Positions 16,922 to 27,119 of a stretch of DNA of 64,000 nucleotides are shown one piece after another; the stretch's first letter is position 1; every line of letters begins with the position of its first letter. The stretch is from Methanosarcinales archaeon Met12 (GTDB lineage Archaea > Halobacteriota > UBA148 > JAJOKI01). The position numbers and the translations under genes were made by a program. The notes below the pieces were generated by a model. That model did no database searches. It saw only the letters and a program-made list of their open reading frames with translations, and had not been told where the DNA came from. The stretch covers positions 124,001 to 188,000 of the forward strand of contig CP017966.2 in NCBI GenBank assembly GCA_002813105.2, read 5' to 3'.

Positions 16922-17134
16922 ATGATCCCTGTTAGGTGTTTTACGTGTGGAAAAGTAATATCAAATGTGTGGGACATGTACAAGAAACGAGTAGAGGACA
17001 GAAAAGAGGAATCGGGAACAAATGATATCAAAGTGGGAGACATATTGGATGATCTGGGTATCGAAAGATATTGCTGTCGACGAATGTTGTTAACGCACGT
17101 GGATATAATAGACATGCTATCCCCATATCAATAG
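16922..17134 (+). CDS. rpoN: RNA polymerase subunit N
   Basis: 70 residues, homologous to eukaryotic Rpb10. The zinc site is formed by [13 protein letters not shown] at the N-terminus and YCCRRMLL near residue 45, as in all archaeal RpoN proteins. It binds subunits D and L during polymerase assembly. The gene lies eight bases before tRNA-Pro. Confidence 0.95.
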   Translation: MIPVRCFTCGKVISNVWDMYKKRVEDRKEESGTNDIKVGDILDDLGIERYCCRRMLLTHVDIIDMLSPYQ

Positions 17135-17142
17135 GGAAGAGG

Positions 17143-17217
17143 GGGGTTGTAGGGTAGGCTGGACCATCCTATGGCGTTCGGGGCGCTGTGACCTGAGTTC
17201 GAATCTCAGCAACCCCA
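17143..17217 (+). tRNA. tRNA-Pro(CGG), no intron
   Basis: 75 nt. Acceptor strands GGGGTTG (17143-17149) and CAACCCC (17210-17216) pair, with discriminator A17217. The anticodon loop reads TTCGGGG with anticodon CGG, and the T-arm is CTGAG TTCGAAT CTCAG. It is embedded between rpoN and rpoK, so it must be cut from a polycistronic transcript unless it has its own promoter. Confidence 0.9.
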
Positions 17218-17251
17218 ATTTTAGAGGACATTTCTTAAAGGAGTTGTTAAC

Positions 17252-17458
17252 GTGGACCAAAAATATACAAGATATGAACGAGCTAGAATAATAGGGGCAC
17301 GCGCCTTACAGATTTCTGCAGGGGCACCGATTCTGATACGTAACCTAGGAGAAAAAGACCCCATTAGCATCGCAATGCAGGAATTTGACGAGGGCATAAT
17401 CCCAATAACGGTAAATAGGGCGAATAAAGACCAACATGAAAAAAGTAAAATATCATGA
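17252..17458 (+). CDS. rpoK: RNA polymerase subunit K
   Basis: 68 residues starting at a GTG. The Rpb6/omega signature [24 protein letters not shown] is complete, and the C-terminal [10 protein letters not shown] follows. It helps assemble and stabilise the polymerase clamp. AAAGGAG lies upstream at a good distance. The stop overlaps the enolase start (ATGA). Confidence 0.94.
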   Translation: MDQKYTRYERARIIGARALQISAGAPILIRNLGEKDPISIAMQEFDEGIIPITVNRANKDQHEKSKIS

Positions 17459-18660
17459 CGGTAATCAAGAACATAATCGTTAGGAAAATATCAGACAGCC
17501 GTGGGGACGAGACGGTGGAGGTCGATGTGCACACCTCCAATGGTTTTGGAAGGGCTGCAGTGCCATCGGGGGCGAGTAAAGGTGCATTTGAAGCCAAATC
17601 GATCCCAGTCGCCGATGCGATATCAAAGGCAAAAAGTGTTGTCATCCCTCGGCTGATCGGCTTAGATGTTGGCGAGCAGAAGAATATAGACAACACTTTG
17701 CATGAAATAGACGGTACGAAAGACTTCTCAAACATCGGTGGCAATCTGAGCATCGGCATCTCCATGGCAGTTGCCAAGGCAGCCGCATCATCTTCTGGAG
17801 TTCCGCTATGCCAATATATTAACGTTTCCTCTAACTCTTTACCCTTTCCCCTGGGCAATGTGATCGGTGGCGGTGTGCACGCAAAAGGATCAATAGATAT
17901 CCAAGAGATTCTCGTAATCCCCACGGGTGCAAGGAATATCGAAGACGCGATATTTGCCAATGCAGAGGCATACAAGCAGGTCAAGAAATTGCTAAACAAG
18001 AGAGAGATAGTGTGTGGCAAGGGCGATGAGGGAGCATGGGCGCCCTCTATCAGCAACGAAGAAGCGCTCACGATCGCATCCGAAGCAACCGAAGATGTGT
18101 CCGATTCAGTTGGATTTGATATGCGCGTCGCTATTGACATAGCGGCAACAGAATTGTGGAAAGATGGCAGATATGTATATTCAGATGTGAAACTGAGCAC
18201 AGAGGAGCAGATACAATATGTATCTGAACTAATAGACAGATATAACCTCTATTATGTAGAAGACCCCCTGGAGGAAAACGATTTTGAGGGCTTTGCCGAA
18301 CTGACGAAGCAGGTGAGATGTATGATCTGCGGCGATGATCTGTTCGCCACAAATCCCACGAGAATCCAACAAGGAATAGATACTGGTGCCGTAAATACAG
18401 TTTTAATCAAGCCAAACCAGATAGGAACTGTAACCGGCACCTATGAAGCCGTAAAGCTGGCAAATGACAATGGATACCATTGTGTTATGTCTCATCGATC
18501 TGGTGAGACGACCGATGATACCATTGCACACCTGGCGGTCGCACTGGACATTCCAATCATCAAAACAGGAATAACTGGCGGCGAACGAATTGCAAAACTT
18601 AATGAGTTGATAAGGATAGAAGGAGACCTTAAGGACCCAAGAATGGCCATAATTAAATGA
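17455..18660 (+). CDS. eno: Enolase
   Basis: 401 residues. Enolase interconverts 2-phosphoglycerate and phosphoenolpyruvate. Visible motifs are [11 protein letters not shown], the [10 protein letters not shown] loop, [21 protein letters not shown], the metal ligand regions [15 protein letters not shown] and [15 protein letters not shown], the catalytic [13 protein letters not shown], and [19 protein letters not shown]. It is slightly shorter than bacterial enolase, as is common in archaea. Its location between rpoK and S2 is conserved in archaea. Confidence 0.95.
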   Translation: MTVIKNIIVRKISDSRGDETVEVDVHTSNGFGRAAVPSGASKGAFEAKSIPVADAISKAKSVVIPRLIGLDVGEQKNIDNTLHEIDGTKDFSNIGGNLSIGISMAVAKAAASSSGVPLCQYINVSSNSLPFPLGNVIGGGVHAKGSIDIQEILVIPTGARNIEDAIFANAEAYKQVKKLLNKREIVCGKGDEGAWAPSISNEEALTIASEATEDVSDSVGFDMRVAIDIAATELWKDGRYVYSDVKLSTEEQIQYVSELIDRYNLYYVEDPLEENDFEGFAELTKQVRCMICGDDLFATNPTRIQQGIDTGAVNTVLIKPNQIGTVTGTYEAVKLANDNGYHCVMSHRSGETTDDTIAHLAVALDIPIIKTGITGGERIAKLNELIRIEGDLKDPRMAIIK

Positions 18661-18669
18661 GAGGTTGTG

Positions 18670-19281
18670 ATGATGAAACAAGATACTAAAAAAGACCTAG
18701 CTTATGAATCCCTGATACCAGTTGACGAATATCTAACAGCAGGCGTTCATATTGGAACACAGCAGAAGACGAAGGATATGGAGAAGTTCATATATTTGGT
18801 AAGAACAGACGGATTATACATCTTAGACGTACAGGCGACAGACCAGCGCATCAGGGCTGCAGCCAAATTCATATCGAGATATGAGCCGTCGAAGATATTG
18901 GTGGTGTCAGCACGACAGTATGGACAACGACCAACGGAAATGTTTGCCAAGGCGCTCGGTGCGAGGGCGATCTTAGGGCGATTTATCCCAGGTACGCTTA
19001 CCAACCCTGCTTATCAAAATTATACTGAATCCGATGCTCTAATCGTAATCGACCCTATCGGAGATGCACAAGCAGTCACAGAGGCGATGAGCGTAGGCAC
19101 CCCGATCGTCGGAATGTGCGATACGAACAACATGACCGCAAACATAGATCTGATAATTCCAACGAATAACAAAGGTAGAAAGGCGCTGGCCATAGTGTAC
19201 TGGTTGCTTGCCAAGGAAACTCTCAAGGAAAAAGGCGTGCCGTTCGACTATTCTGTAGAGGATTTCGAGGCAGAATTGTGA
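18670..19281 (+). CDS. rps2: Ribosomal protein S2
   Basis: About 203 residues. Archaeal S2 (Sa) motifs are present: [43 protein letters not shown] and [25 protein letters not shown]. Two ATG codons at 18670 and 18673 follow GAGGT; the first is 5 nt and the second 8 nt from it, so the start is uncertain by one codon. The stop overlaps the next gene. Confidence 0.94.
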   Translation: MMKQDTKKDLAYESLIPVDEYLTAGVHIGTQQKTKDMEKFIYLVRTDGLYILDVQATDQRIRAAAKFISRYEPSKILVVSARQYGQRPTEMFAKALGARAILGRFIPGTLTNPAYQNYTESDALIVIDPIGDAQAVTEAMSVGTPIVGMCDTNNMTANIDLIIPTNNKGRKALAIVYWLLAKETLKEKGVPFDYSVEDFEAEL

Positions 19282-20078
19282 GGCGTCCAATGAGAAGGGC
19301 CGTCGTTGCGGGACAATTTTACGAGGGTGAGGCCAAAGCCCTGAGGAGACGGATTGAAGGTTACATAGCTACTGCTGAAGTGGAGATATTTGAGGAGATG
19401 ACAGGGGCTGTGGTCCCACATGCAGGCTATGTTTACTCCGGTCAAGTGGCTGCGCATGTCTATGCTGCACTTCCCTCTGCCGAGACATACGTCATCCTTG
19501 GCCCCAATCATCGGGGAGCGGGCTCTATGGTCGCGGTGTCCACTGATACCTGGAGTACTCCGTTGGGAGAGGTGGAAATAGATGAAGGCATCGTGAATAT
19601 GCTCCCGGACCGCATCGACCGTGACGAAGTTGCACACCGATATGAACATTCAATAGAGGTTCAACTGCCATTTCTCCAGTACAGGTTTAAGGATTTTAAG
19701 ATCGTTCCGATATGTATGGGTTTGCAGGACGAAGAAACTGCTAAAAAGCTCGGTGCCGAGTTAGGAAACGTTCTAAAGGACGAGGACGTGGTCATACTGG
19801 CGTCCTCTGATTTCACGCATTATGAACCCAACCAAGTAGCAAGGAAAAACGACCATAGGATAATCAAATCAATCTTGGAATTGGACGTATCGACTTTCTA
19901 TTCACACATTTATAGTCTGCAGGCATCGGTTTGTGGTCATGGCCCTATCGCAACGATGATGGAAACGACAAGAGCTATGGGTGCGAAGAAAGGAGCGTTA
20001 TTGAAATACGCCACAAGTGGGGATGTGACCGGGGACTACTCGAGCGTGGTCGGTTATGCTGGAATTGTTATTGACTAA
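19278..20078 (+). CDS. MEMO-family protein (AmmeMemoRadiSam system B-like)
   Basis: 266 residues with MEMO blocks [33 protein letters not shown], the [15 protein letters not shown] region, [14 protein letters not shown] and [12 protein letters not shown]. The conserved histidines and cysteine at positions expected for metal binding are retained. Human MEMO1 binds copper or iron; the archaeal function is not settled. Archaeal genomes often have this gene between S2 and mevalonate kinase, as here. The start is GTG 19278 (overlapping S2) or ATG 19290. Confidence 0.88.
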   Translation: MRRPMRRAVVAGQFYEGEAKALRRRIEGYIATAEVEIFEEMTGAVVPHAGYVYSGQVAAHVYAALPSAETYVILGPNHRGAGSMVAVSTDTWSTPLGEVEIDEGIVNMLPDRIDRDEVAHRYEHSIEVQLPFLQYRFKDFKIVPICMGLQDEETAKKLGAELGNVLKDEDVVILASSDFTHYEPNQVARKNDHRIIKSILELDVSTFYSHIYSLQASVCGHGPIATMMETTRAMGAKKGALLKYATSGDVTGDYSSVVGYAGIVID

Positions 20079-20115
20079 AAGGATTATACCATATCCGGGA
20101 TATATAAGGAATTAA

Positions 20116-21018
20116 ATGACCATCTGTTCCGCACCAGGAAAGATATTCTTATGCGGTGAACACGCCGTAGTTTATGGCGAGCCTGCCATCGCATGCGCAA
20201 TCGATCTACGGACACGCGTCAGCATCCAAGAGAGTTTAGATACCTCCATCACCTCCAAACTTGGCAGGGGAATCGATAGGCATCCATACGTCCTCAAGGC
20301 GATTGAGAGGATGAAGATGCTTACCGAATTCGATGGCGTGAAGGTCAAAATCGATTCCGAAATCCCTCCTGAGTCGGGATTGGGGTCTTCTGCCGCTGTT
20401 ACGATTGCGACGCTGTCCGCGATAAACATGGAGTTCGATGTAGGATTGTCTGACGAAGAGATAGCAGAACTGGGGCACTCGATAGAAGTGGAAATACAGG
20501 GTGCAGCGAGTCCCACTGATACGTTTATCTCTACGATGGGCGGCGTCGTGCTGATGCCTTCGCGCAGGCGACTGAAAAATCTGGACTACGGTTTCGTGGT
20601 AGGGGATACGGGCAAGACGTCTTCGACTAAAGAACTCGTTGGAAGGGTGTCATTGCTTAGAGAAAGATATCCTGACGTAGTCCAGATGATATTTAATGCA
20701 ATAGGGGCCATAGCAAAAAGGGGCGAACATTTGATAGAGGAGGGCGATTGTAGTGCCATTGGCGAGCTGATGAACATAAATCAGGGCCTGCTTGAATCTC
20801 TGGGTGTGGGATGTCCTGAGCTATCGGCGCAGATTTATGCTGCAAGAGATGCCGGTGCATTTGGAGCGAAGATAACCGGCGCCGGTGGCGGGGGATGTAT
20901 GGTTGCGCTGGTATCCCATGATCATGCGGAGAAAGTTGCCAAAGCCATCGAAGAGGCTGGCGGGCGTGCGATTAAGGCCAGAGTGACAGAAGTGGGGGTG
21001 GCGACAGAGGATGAGTGA
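20116..21018 (+). CDS. mvk: Mevalonate kinase
   Basis: 300 residues of the GHMP kinase family. Motif 1 APGKIFLCGEHAVVYGEPAIA is at the N-terminus, the ATP-binding PPESGLGSSAAVTIA near residue 90, and the C-terminal GAFGAKITGAGGGGCMVAL. It phosphorylates mevalonate for archaeal isoprenoid lipid synthesis. It is followed, with an eight-base overlap, by isopentenyl phosphate kinase and then isomerase, so the cluster encodes the lower archaeal mevalonate pathway. Confidence 0.94.
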   Translation: MTICSAPGKIFLCGEHAVVYGEPAIACAIDLRTRVSIQESLDTSITSKLGRGIDRHPYVLKAIERMKMLTEFDGVKVKIDSEIPPESGLGSSAAVTIATLSAINMEFDVGLSDEEIAELGHSIEVEIQGAASPTDTFISTMGGVVLMPSRRRLKNLDYGFVVGDTGKTSSTKELVGRVSLLRERYPDVVQMIFNAIGAIAKRGEHLIEEGDCSAIGELMNINQGLLESLGVGCPELSAQIYAARDAGAFGAKITGAGGGGCMVALVSHDHAEKVAKAIEEAGGRAIKARVTEVGVATEDE

Positions 21019-21796
21019 CCGCATAATATTGAAGGTCGGCGGAAGTGTCTTGACCGATAAAACCAGAGAGAAATGCCTGAACGTCAATGAGATTGACCGG
21101 GTAGCAGGGGAAATTGCCTCTGCCAACGTGAGGGGCTTGATTATAGTCCATGGCGCCGGCTCATTTGGGCATCCCCAAGCGAAAAAATTCGGATTGGATG
21201 TGTCCGGAAAGCGCAATTTTATAGAAGTCGCATTAACACATGAAATAGTAAAGGAGCTTAATAGAGCGTTAATCGAAAGATTGGTTGAAAACGGCGTTGC
21301 CGCTGTACCCGTGCATCCGCTGAGCTGCACAATATCGCATAGCAGCAGATTGAGCGAGATGATGATACGCCAGATCGAACTGATGCTCGAAAATGGAACT
21401 ATACCGGTACTTCATGGCGACGTCGTGATGGATACTGCATGGGGCGTCTCGATACTGTCAGGCGATCAGATAGTCGTTCACCTGGCACGCCACTTGGGCG
21501 TTGGAAAAGTAGGAGTTGGAACCGATGTCGATGGAGTAATGGGCGGCAACAAGGTAATAGCCACAATTACTCCAAAAACATTTAATGATGTAAAGGCATT
21601 ATTAAGTGGGTCATCTGGTATTGACGTCACCGGGGGAATGTTAGGAAAGGTAAATGAATTGATAAAACTGGCGGATGATGGCATCTCTTCTCATATATTC
21701 AATGCATCAAAAACGGGAAATATAGCTAATTTCTTAAATGGCAAGGAGAATTTTGGAACGATTATCAGGAGCGAACGACATGAGACAAACCTCTAA
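21011..21796 (+). CDS. ipk: Isopentenyl phosphate kinase
   Basis: 261 residues of the amino acid kinase fold. The N-terminal ILKVGGSVLTDK, IIVHGAGSFGHPQAKKFGL (with the histidine that typifies IPK), VLHGDVVMDTAWGVSILSGDQI and GTDVDGVMGG match archaeal IPK. It converts isopentenyl phosphate to the diphosphate in the modified mevalonate route. The gene overlaps both neighbours (mvk and idi), supporting one operon. Confidence 0.93.
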   Translation: MSDRIILKVGGSVLTDKTREKCLNVNEIDRVAGEIASANVRGLIIVHGAGSFGHPQAKKFGLDVSGKRNFIEVALTHEIVKELNRALIERLVENGVAAVPVHPLSCTISHSSRLSEMMIRQIELMLENGTIPVLHGDVVMDTAWGVSILSGDQIVVHLARHLGVGKVGVGTDVDGVMGGNKVIATITPKTFNDVKALLSGSSGIDVTGGMLGKVNELIKLADDGISSHIFNASKTGNIANFLNGKENFGTIIRSERHETNL

Positions 21797-22871
21797 AAGA
21801 AAAATCGAACACCTACGGCTATGCACCGAAGAGGATGTGGAATCAAAAGGAGGCGGATTCGAGGATATCACATTGATCCATAAAGCGTTGCCTGAGATCG
21901 ACAAAAATAAGATTGACTTGAGCATCAATTTTCTCGGTAAGCAGTTGAATGCACCGATTTTGATAGCATCCATGACAGGAGGGCATCCCGATACCAAAAA
22001 CATAAACGCTGCGCTGGCTAGTGCTGCCGAAGAGCTTGGAATCGGAATGGGCGTCGGCAGTCAAAGAGCCGCAGTTGAAGATTCGAAACAAGAGGATTCG
22101 TTTCGCATCGTCAGAGATGTCGCGCCCAGCGCCTTTATATATGCAAATGTCGGTGCCCCCCAATTAAAGGAGTATGGAATTGAGGGTATCGAGAAAATGA
22201 TCGAAATGATCGATGCAGACGCCGTGGCGATTCATCTGAACTTCCTGCAAGAGGCAATCCAACCAGAGGGAGACACGGATGCATACGGCTGTTTAGATAC
22301 AATCAAAGAGATATGTGCCCAATCAAGTGTTCCCGTGATGGTAAAGGAAACTGGCGCCGGAATATCACATGAGGTGGCAGTTGCCCTCAAAAAGGCAGGA
22401 GTTTCTGCAATAGACGTCGGTGGACGTGGAGGGACGAGTTTTGCCGCGGTGGAAGTATACAGGGCAAGAGCAGAAGGCGATGAATTGTTAGAACATCTGG
22501 GCAAGGTGTTCTGGGATTGGGGCATTCCCACCACGATAAGCATCGTCGAGTCGTCCGTAGGCATCCCTATCATCGCCACGGGCGGTGTGCGCACTGGAAT
22601 AGATATGGCAAAGTGTCTGGCATTGGGTGCATCACTGTGCAGCATTGCGCTGCCATTGGTAATACCTGCCAGAAAGGGGAAACAAGAGATAATAAATAGA
22701 TTAAACATCATGACCGAAGAGCTGAGGACCGCGATGTTTCTGACAGGATGTCGCTCGGTTACCGATATTGGAAGCGCCCAGATCGTGATAACCGGAAAGA
22801 CCAGAGAAATCCTGGAGCAACGCGGATTTAACATAAGACAATTTTCAAAATACAATGGAGGAATTAAATGA
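21780..22871 (+). CDS. fni: Type 2 isopentenyl-diphosphate isomerase (FMN-dependent)
   Basis: The ATG at 21780 overlaps the end of ipk and gives 363 residues. The motifs TSKRKIEHLRLC, APILIASMTGGHPDT, GVGSQRAAVED, HLNFLQEAIQPEGD, VKETGAGISHEVA, DVGGRGGTSFAAVE and IIATGGVRTGIDMAKCLALGA define the flavin-dependent type 2 isomerase. It makes dimethylallyl diphosphate from isopentenyl diphosphate. Confidence 0.94.
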   Translation: MRQTSKRKIEHLRLCTEEDVESKGGGFEDITLIHKALPEIDKNKIDLSINFLGKQLNAPILIASMTGGHPDTKNINAALASAAEELGIGMGVGSQRAAVEDSKQEDSFRIVRDVAPSAFIYANVGAPQLKEYGIEGIEKMIEMIDADAVAIHLNFLQEAIQPEGDTDAYGCLDTIKEICAQSSVPVMVKETGAGISHEVAVALKKAGVSAIDVGGRGGTSFAAVEVYRARAEGDELLEHLGKVFWDWGIPTTISIVESSVGIPIIATGGVRTGIDMAKCLALGASLCSIALPLVIPARKGKQEIINRLNIMTEELRTAMFLTGCRSVTDIGSAQIVITGKTREILEQRGFNIRQFSKYNGGIK

Positions 22872-24208
22872 AAAATATAGGAGTGATCGCGGTTGGAGGA
22901 TATGACGAAGTAGGAAGAAACATGACTGCAATACGCGTTGGAACTGATATCGTAATAATGGATATGGGACTTAGATTGGATCGGGTGCAGATTCACGAAG
23001 ATGTGGAAACGGAAAAAATGCATTCGTTAGACCTTATCAAGATAGGCGCCATCCCGGATGACACAATAATGAGCAACGTGAAGGGTGACGTCAGGGCAAT
23101 CGTATGTACACATGGCCATCTAGATCACATAGGTGCCATATCAAAATTAGCACATCGATACAACGCCCCAATTATAGGCACGCCATTTACAATCGAACTG
23201 ATATCAAAGCTTACAAAATCAGAACGAAAATTTGGCACAAAGAATAAACTATGTACTCTGATGGCTGGTGACACATTTCAGATTACGCCTGATTTGGCAG
23301 TGGAATTTATCAGGGTTCAACACAGCATGATAGACTGTGTGTTCGCCGCACTTCATACGCCAGAGGGGATAGTGCTTTACGCAAACGACTTTAAATTAGA
23401 CAGAACGCCCACCCTCGGGGAATTGCCTGACTTCAAGCGATTGAAAAGATTGAGCAAAGAGGACGTGATAGCCATGATAGTCGAGAGCACCAATGTCCAG
23501 AGATCTGGGAAAACCCCATCAGAGCAGGTCGCACGTGAACTGGTCAGAGACGTGCTGCTCGGCACCGAGGAGACCAAATCCGGCGTTCTAATTACTACGT
23601 TCTCGTCGCATATCGCACGTATTAAAATAATCGCCGACGCCGCGATCGAAATGGGTCGACGTCCACTTCTGTTGGGTAGGTCAATGAAAGCGTATTCTAT
23701 GTCCGCACAACGAATGAGATATGTAGACTTTCCTGCTGAACTTGGGATGTTTGGAGATAGAAAGTCCGTCGATAAGATACTCAATCGTGTGATGGCTGAC
23801 GGCAAGGACAAATATCTGCCAATAGTTACCGGTCACCAAGGCGAGCCAAATGCAATACTCACAAGAATCTCCAACGGCTCGACACCCTACACTGTCGAAG
23901 ATGGTGATAAAGTAATATTCTCAGCCAATACAATACCAAACCCACCCAATATAGCAAACCGATACGCCGTTGAGACGAAATTGCAGATGAAGGGCGCCAG
24001 AATATATGATAACGTGCACGTCTCCGGACATGCCTCTAAAGAAGACCACTGGGAACTACTCAGAATGATCAACCCGAGACACGTCATACCAACACACGGC
24101 AACCTCGAGATGACCAGTGCCTATGGAGAGCTGGCTGAAAAAGTTGGGTATGTGCTGGGCGATACCGTGCACATCCTGCGAAACGGACAGGAACTTACCC
24201 TTGAATAG
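22868..24208 (+). CDS. RNase J-type beta-CASP ribonuclease (aRNase J)
   Basis: 446 residues of metallo-beta-lactamase/beta-CASP ribonuclease. The N-terminal AVGGYDEVGRNMTAIRVG and the metal site THGHLDHIGAI (motif HxHxDH) are clear. HSMIDCVFAALHTPEGIVLYANDFK, GHQGEPNAILTRI and SGHASKEDHWELLRMINPRHVIPTHG follow. Euryarchaeal RNase J homologues are 5'-3' exonucleases in RNA decay. The gene sits between idi-2 and ggpps and overlaps idi-2 by four bases, an arrangement known in euryarchaea. Confidence 0.92.
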   Translation: MKNIGVIAVGGYDEVGRNMTAIRVGTDIVIMDMGLRLDRVQIHEDVETEKMHSLDLIKIGAIPDDTIMSNVKGDVRAIVCTHGHLDHIGAISKLAHRYNAPIIGTPFTIELISKLTKSERKFGTKNKLCTLMAGDTFQITPDLAVEFIRVQHSMIDCVFAALHTPEGIVLYANDFKLDRTPTLGELPDFKRLKRLSKEDVIAMIVESTNVQRSGKTPSEQVARELVRDVLLGTEETKSGVLITTFSSHIARIKIIADAAIEMGRRPLLLGRSMKAYSMSAQRMRYVDFPAELGMFGDRKSVDKILNRVMADGKDKYLPIVTGHQGEPNAILTRISNGSTPYTVEDGDKVIFSANTIPNPPNIANRYAVETKLQMKGARIYDNVHVSGHASKEDHWELLRMINPRHVIPTHGNLEMTSAYGELAEKVGYVLGDTVHILRNGQELTLE

Positions 24209-24218
24209 AGGTTATGCG

Positions 24219-25181
24219 ATGCATACGATCGATGAAATCCAGAAAAGAGGGCAGATGATCGATAAGATGATCGATCAATTACTGCCAATTACGCGACCAA
24301 AGGAGTTGTATCTCGCCTCCAGGCACTTGGTGAATGCAGGAGGAAAACGACTTCGTCCTGCTATGCTAATCCTCGCGGCTGAGTCGGTCAATGGCGATAT
24401 AAAAAAAGTATTGCCTGCTGCATTTTCCATCGAATTGGTCCACAATTTCACGCTCATCCACGATGACATCATGGACCAGGATACCCTACGACGGGGCGCC
24501 CCTACAGTTCATGTGAAATGGGGATTGCCAGCAGCGATACTCGCAGGGGATACGCTCTATTCAAAGGCATTTGAAATCCTCGCAAGCGTTGATGCTGATT
24601 CCGATCGTATCGTGCAATGTCTGAAAGTTCTTGCGAATATCTGTGCAGATATCTGTGAGGGGCAGTGGATGGATATGACGTTCGTGGGGTCTGCCGAAGT
24701 CTCCGAAGCGGATTATATGGAAATGGTCGAGAAAAAGACCGCTGTACTGTTTGCGGCATCCACTTTGATAGGGGGGATACTCAGTGGTTGCACTGAAGAG
24801 GAGGCAGATGCGTTCTGGGAGATAGGTAGAACGACTGGGCTCGGATTTCAGATACGCGACGACGTCCTTGATCTCATCACCCCAAAGGAGCGGCTTGGAA
24901 AGAATAGGGGCAGTGACCTCATAGAGGGTAAAAAGACGTTGATTGCAATACACGCACTCAAAAAGGGAGTTGAATTAGAGCATCTCACGAGAGGGGCGTC
25001 CGAGGAAGAAATAGATGCAGTAGTACAAAAGCTCCACGAGTCCGGATCGATAGACTACGCGATGAAAAAGGCGCATCAACTGGTTGAGAAGGGAAAAGCT
25101 AAACTGGATGTGTTGCCAGATTCCAGAGCAAAAGAGCTTCTAAAAGAGCTGGCAGAGTATATGGTGACCCGCACATACTAA
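24219..25181 (+). CDS. idsA: Polyprenyl (geranylgeranyl) diphosphate synthase
   Basis: The ATG at 24219 gives about 320 residues; the open frame upstream overlaps RNase J. The first aspartate-rich motif is LIHDDIMDQD and the second FQIRDDVLDLI, with GGKRLRPAMLILAAE near the N-terminus and GDTLYSKAFEIL between. It condenses isopentenyl units into the C20 (possibly also C15) chain of archaeal lipids. Exact chain length cannot be read from sequence alone. Confidence 0.92.
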   Translation: MHTIDEIQKRGQMIDKMIDQLLPITRPKELYLASRHLVNAGGKRLRPAMLILAAESVNGDIKKVLPAAFSIELVHNFTLIHDDIMDQDTLRRGAPTVHVKWGLPAAILAGDTLYSKAFEILASVDADSDRIVQCLKVLANICADICEGQWMDMTFVGSAEVSEADYMEMVEKKTAVLFAASTLIGGILSGCTEEEADAFWEIGRTTGLGFQIRDDVLDLITPKERLGKNRGSDLIEGKKTLIAIHALKKGVELEHLTRGASEEEIDAVVQKLHESGSIDYAMKKAHQLVEKGKAKLDVLPDSRAKELLKELAEYMVTRTY

Positions 25182-25232
25182 ATCGTTTCTACAGCAAATC
25201 ATTATTGTGGTGCCAGAACATATGAGGATTAG

Positions 25233-26918
25233 ATGAAGAAATCGGAGATTAAGAGCCTTATACAAAAATATGCGTTGCAGAACGCGATCAAATATGACTC
25301 CACTCCAAATGCAAGTTCGGTAATGGGAAAGGTGATAGGGGCACACCCCGAACTCCGCCAGAGCGCACGCGGAATCATGCCATTAATACGGGCAGTACTC
25401 GACGACGTTGACAAAATGAGCGCAGAAGTGCGCCTGTCCAAACTCCGACAGATCGCACCCGAATTAATAGAAGAGTTGCATGAAAAAAAAGTGAAGGAGC
25501 AGAAACTTCCAGCATTGGACGTAGATGGGGAGGTGGTGATGCGAATTGCCCCTAATCCCAATGGACCCCCTACATTAGGAAACGCACGCGGAATCATCGT
25601 GAATCATGAGTATGCCAGGATGTACAACGGCAAGTTTATCCTCAGGTTCGACGACACCGACCCCAAGGTCAAAAAACCGATGCTGGAGGCATATGGTTGG
25701 TATCTCGAAGATTGCGAGTGGCTGGGTGCCAAACCAGATCAAGTCGTGATAGCATCGGACAGGATTGACAGATATTACGTGTATGCTGAACAATTGATAA
25801 AGATGGACAAGGCATATGTCTGTTTCTGCAGTCAAAGCGAATTCAAGCAGCTTAAAGATAATAAAGAGACGTGTCCACACAGAGAACAGGGTGTCAAAAC
25901 TAACATTGGGCATTGGAGGGCAATGCTGAGCGGAAAGTATGATGAAAAAGAGGCAGTTTTGCGGATTAAAACCGATGTCAAACACAAGGACTCTGCCCTG
26001 CGCGACTGGGTTGCCTTCAGAATCGTCAAGGAGAGACATCCTCGCGTCGGCGACAAATACGCTGTCTGGCCGATGCTGGATTTTGAGTCGGCGATAGAAG
26101 ACCACCTGTTGGGAATAACGCACATAATGAGGGGAAAAGACCTGATAGACAGCGAGAAAAGGCAAAAGTTCATCTATGGATATTTAGGGTGGGAATATCC
26201 AAAAACATCACACTGGGGACGCATTAAAATCCACGAGATTGGCAAATTCAGCACCAGCGAGATAAAAAAAGGTATCCAGAATGGGATATATGCGCAATGG
26301 GACGATCCAAGATTGCCGACGGTGCGCGCCCTGAGAAGACGCGGTATCCAGGCAGAAGCAATCAGAAATTTCATGATAAAGATGAGTGTAACCGAGACCG
26401 ATATCGCAATCAGCATGGATACGCTATATGCCGAGAACAGAAAGATCATTGACTCCTCGACAAATCGATATTTCTTCGTCCATACTCCAGTCCATTTAAC
26501 GATTGAAAGTGCACCATCGACCGTGGCAAAGGCGCCACTGCACCCGAACATAGACAGGGGTTTCAGGGAGATTTTAGTCGATGGAGAGGTTTTGATATGT
26601 CAGGATGATGCTACTGCATTATCAGCAGGTGACCGAATACGACTCAAGGAGTTATACAACATCCAGATTATGGACTTGAAACCCCTGAAGGCAAGATACA
26701 TTGGAGATGACCTTGCCAAAAAAGGTGCTGATATCATCCATTGGGCGCCCATCGACGGTGTCAAGATAAAGGTCTTCGCTCCGGACGGCGTGTACGAGGG
26801 CGTTGGCGAAAAAGGCATCAAATCGGAGTTGAACAATGTCGTCCAGTTCGAGCGATTCGGGTTTGTGAGGATTGATTCTGTGAATGAGGTCGTCGTGGCA
26901 TATTTTGCGCATAAATGA
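25233..26918 (+). CDS. gltX: Glutamyl-tRNA synthetase, archaeal type
   Basis: 561 residues. An archaeal N-terminal helical domain (residues ~1-95) precedes the Rossmann fold with RIAPNPNGPPTLGNARG (HIGH-equivalent) and FRFDDTDPK-like FILRFDDTDPKVKKP. LLGITHIMRGKDLIDSEKRQKF and the KMSKS-equivalent region KFSTSEIKKGI follow, then the beta-barrel anticodon domain typical of class GlxRS of archaea and eukaryotes. It likely charges both tRNA-Glu and tRNA-Gln, since archaea make Gln-tRNA indirectly. Confidence 0.94.
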   Translation: MKKSEIKSLIQKYALQNAIKYDSTPNASSVMGKVIGAHPELRQSARGIMPLIRAVLDDVDKMSAEVRLSKLRQIAPELIEELHEKKVKEQKLPALDVDGEVVMRIAPNPNGPPTLGNARGIIVNHEYARMYNGKFILRFDDTDPKVKKPMLEAYGWYLEDCEWLGAKPDQVVIASDRIDRYYVYAEQLIKMDKAYVCFCSQSEFKQLKDNKETCPHREQGVKTNIGHWRAMLSGKYDEKEAVLRIKTDVKHKDSALRDWVAFRIVKERHPRVGDKYAVWPMLDFESAIEDHLLGITHIMRGKDLIDSEKRQKFIYGYLGWEYPKTSHWGRIKIHEIGKFSTSEIKKGIQNGIYAQWDDPRLPTVRALRRRGIQAEAIRNFMIKMSVTETDIAISMDTLYAENRKIIDSSTNRYFFVHTPVHLTIESAPSTVAKAPLHPNIDRGFREILVDGEVLICQDDATALSAGDRIRLKELYNIQIMDLKPLKARYIGDDLAKKGADIIHWAPIDGVKIKVFAPDGVYEGVGEKGIKSELNNVVQFERFGFVRIDSVNEVVVAYFAHK

Positions 26919-26930
26919 ACGAGATGATGG

Positions 26931-26949
26931 TGGCAGTTTGAATCTGCCA
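26931..26949 (+). terminator. Small hairpin after gltX
   Basis: TGGCAG and CTGCCA form a perfect 6-bp stem around TTTGAAT, 13 nt after the gltX stop. There is no long T tract, so this may be a 3'-end stabiliser rather than a true terminator. The remaining stretch to 27077 holds no recognisable gene. Confidence 0.3.
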
Positions 26950-27077
26950 ACTTAAGGAAAATATAGACTCCCTTTGGTCGAATTGATATAATGAAAATTT
27001 AACTTCTTCGTTACGCTTGGCTTCACTACGACCACGCCTTGCAGGCTCTCACAACGGAAGCCAAAAGGTTTATAATC

Positions 27078-27106
27078 ATAAAACATTATTATTTATAATA
27101 AAACAT
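27078..27106 (+). promoter_or_regulatory. Two direct repeats flanking a TATA box before a toxin-antitoxin pair
   Basis: ATAAAACAT occurs at 27078-27086 and again at 27098-27106, spaced exactly 20 nt, two helical turns. Between them lies ATTTATAATA, a plausible archaeal TATA element about 25 nt before the ATG at 27120, which suggests a leaderless transcript. Ribbon-helix-helix antitoxins commonly bind such repeats to repress their own promoter. Confidence 0.5.
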
Positions 27107-27119
27107 AATGGGTGATTAG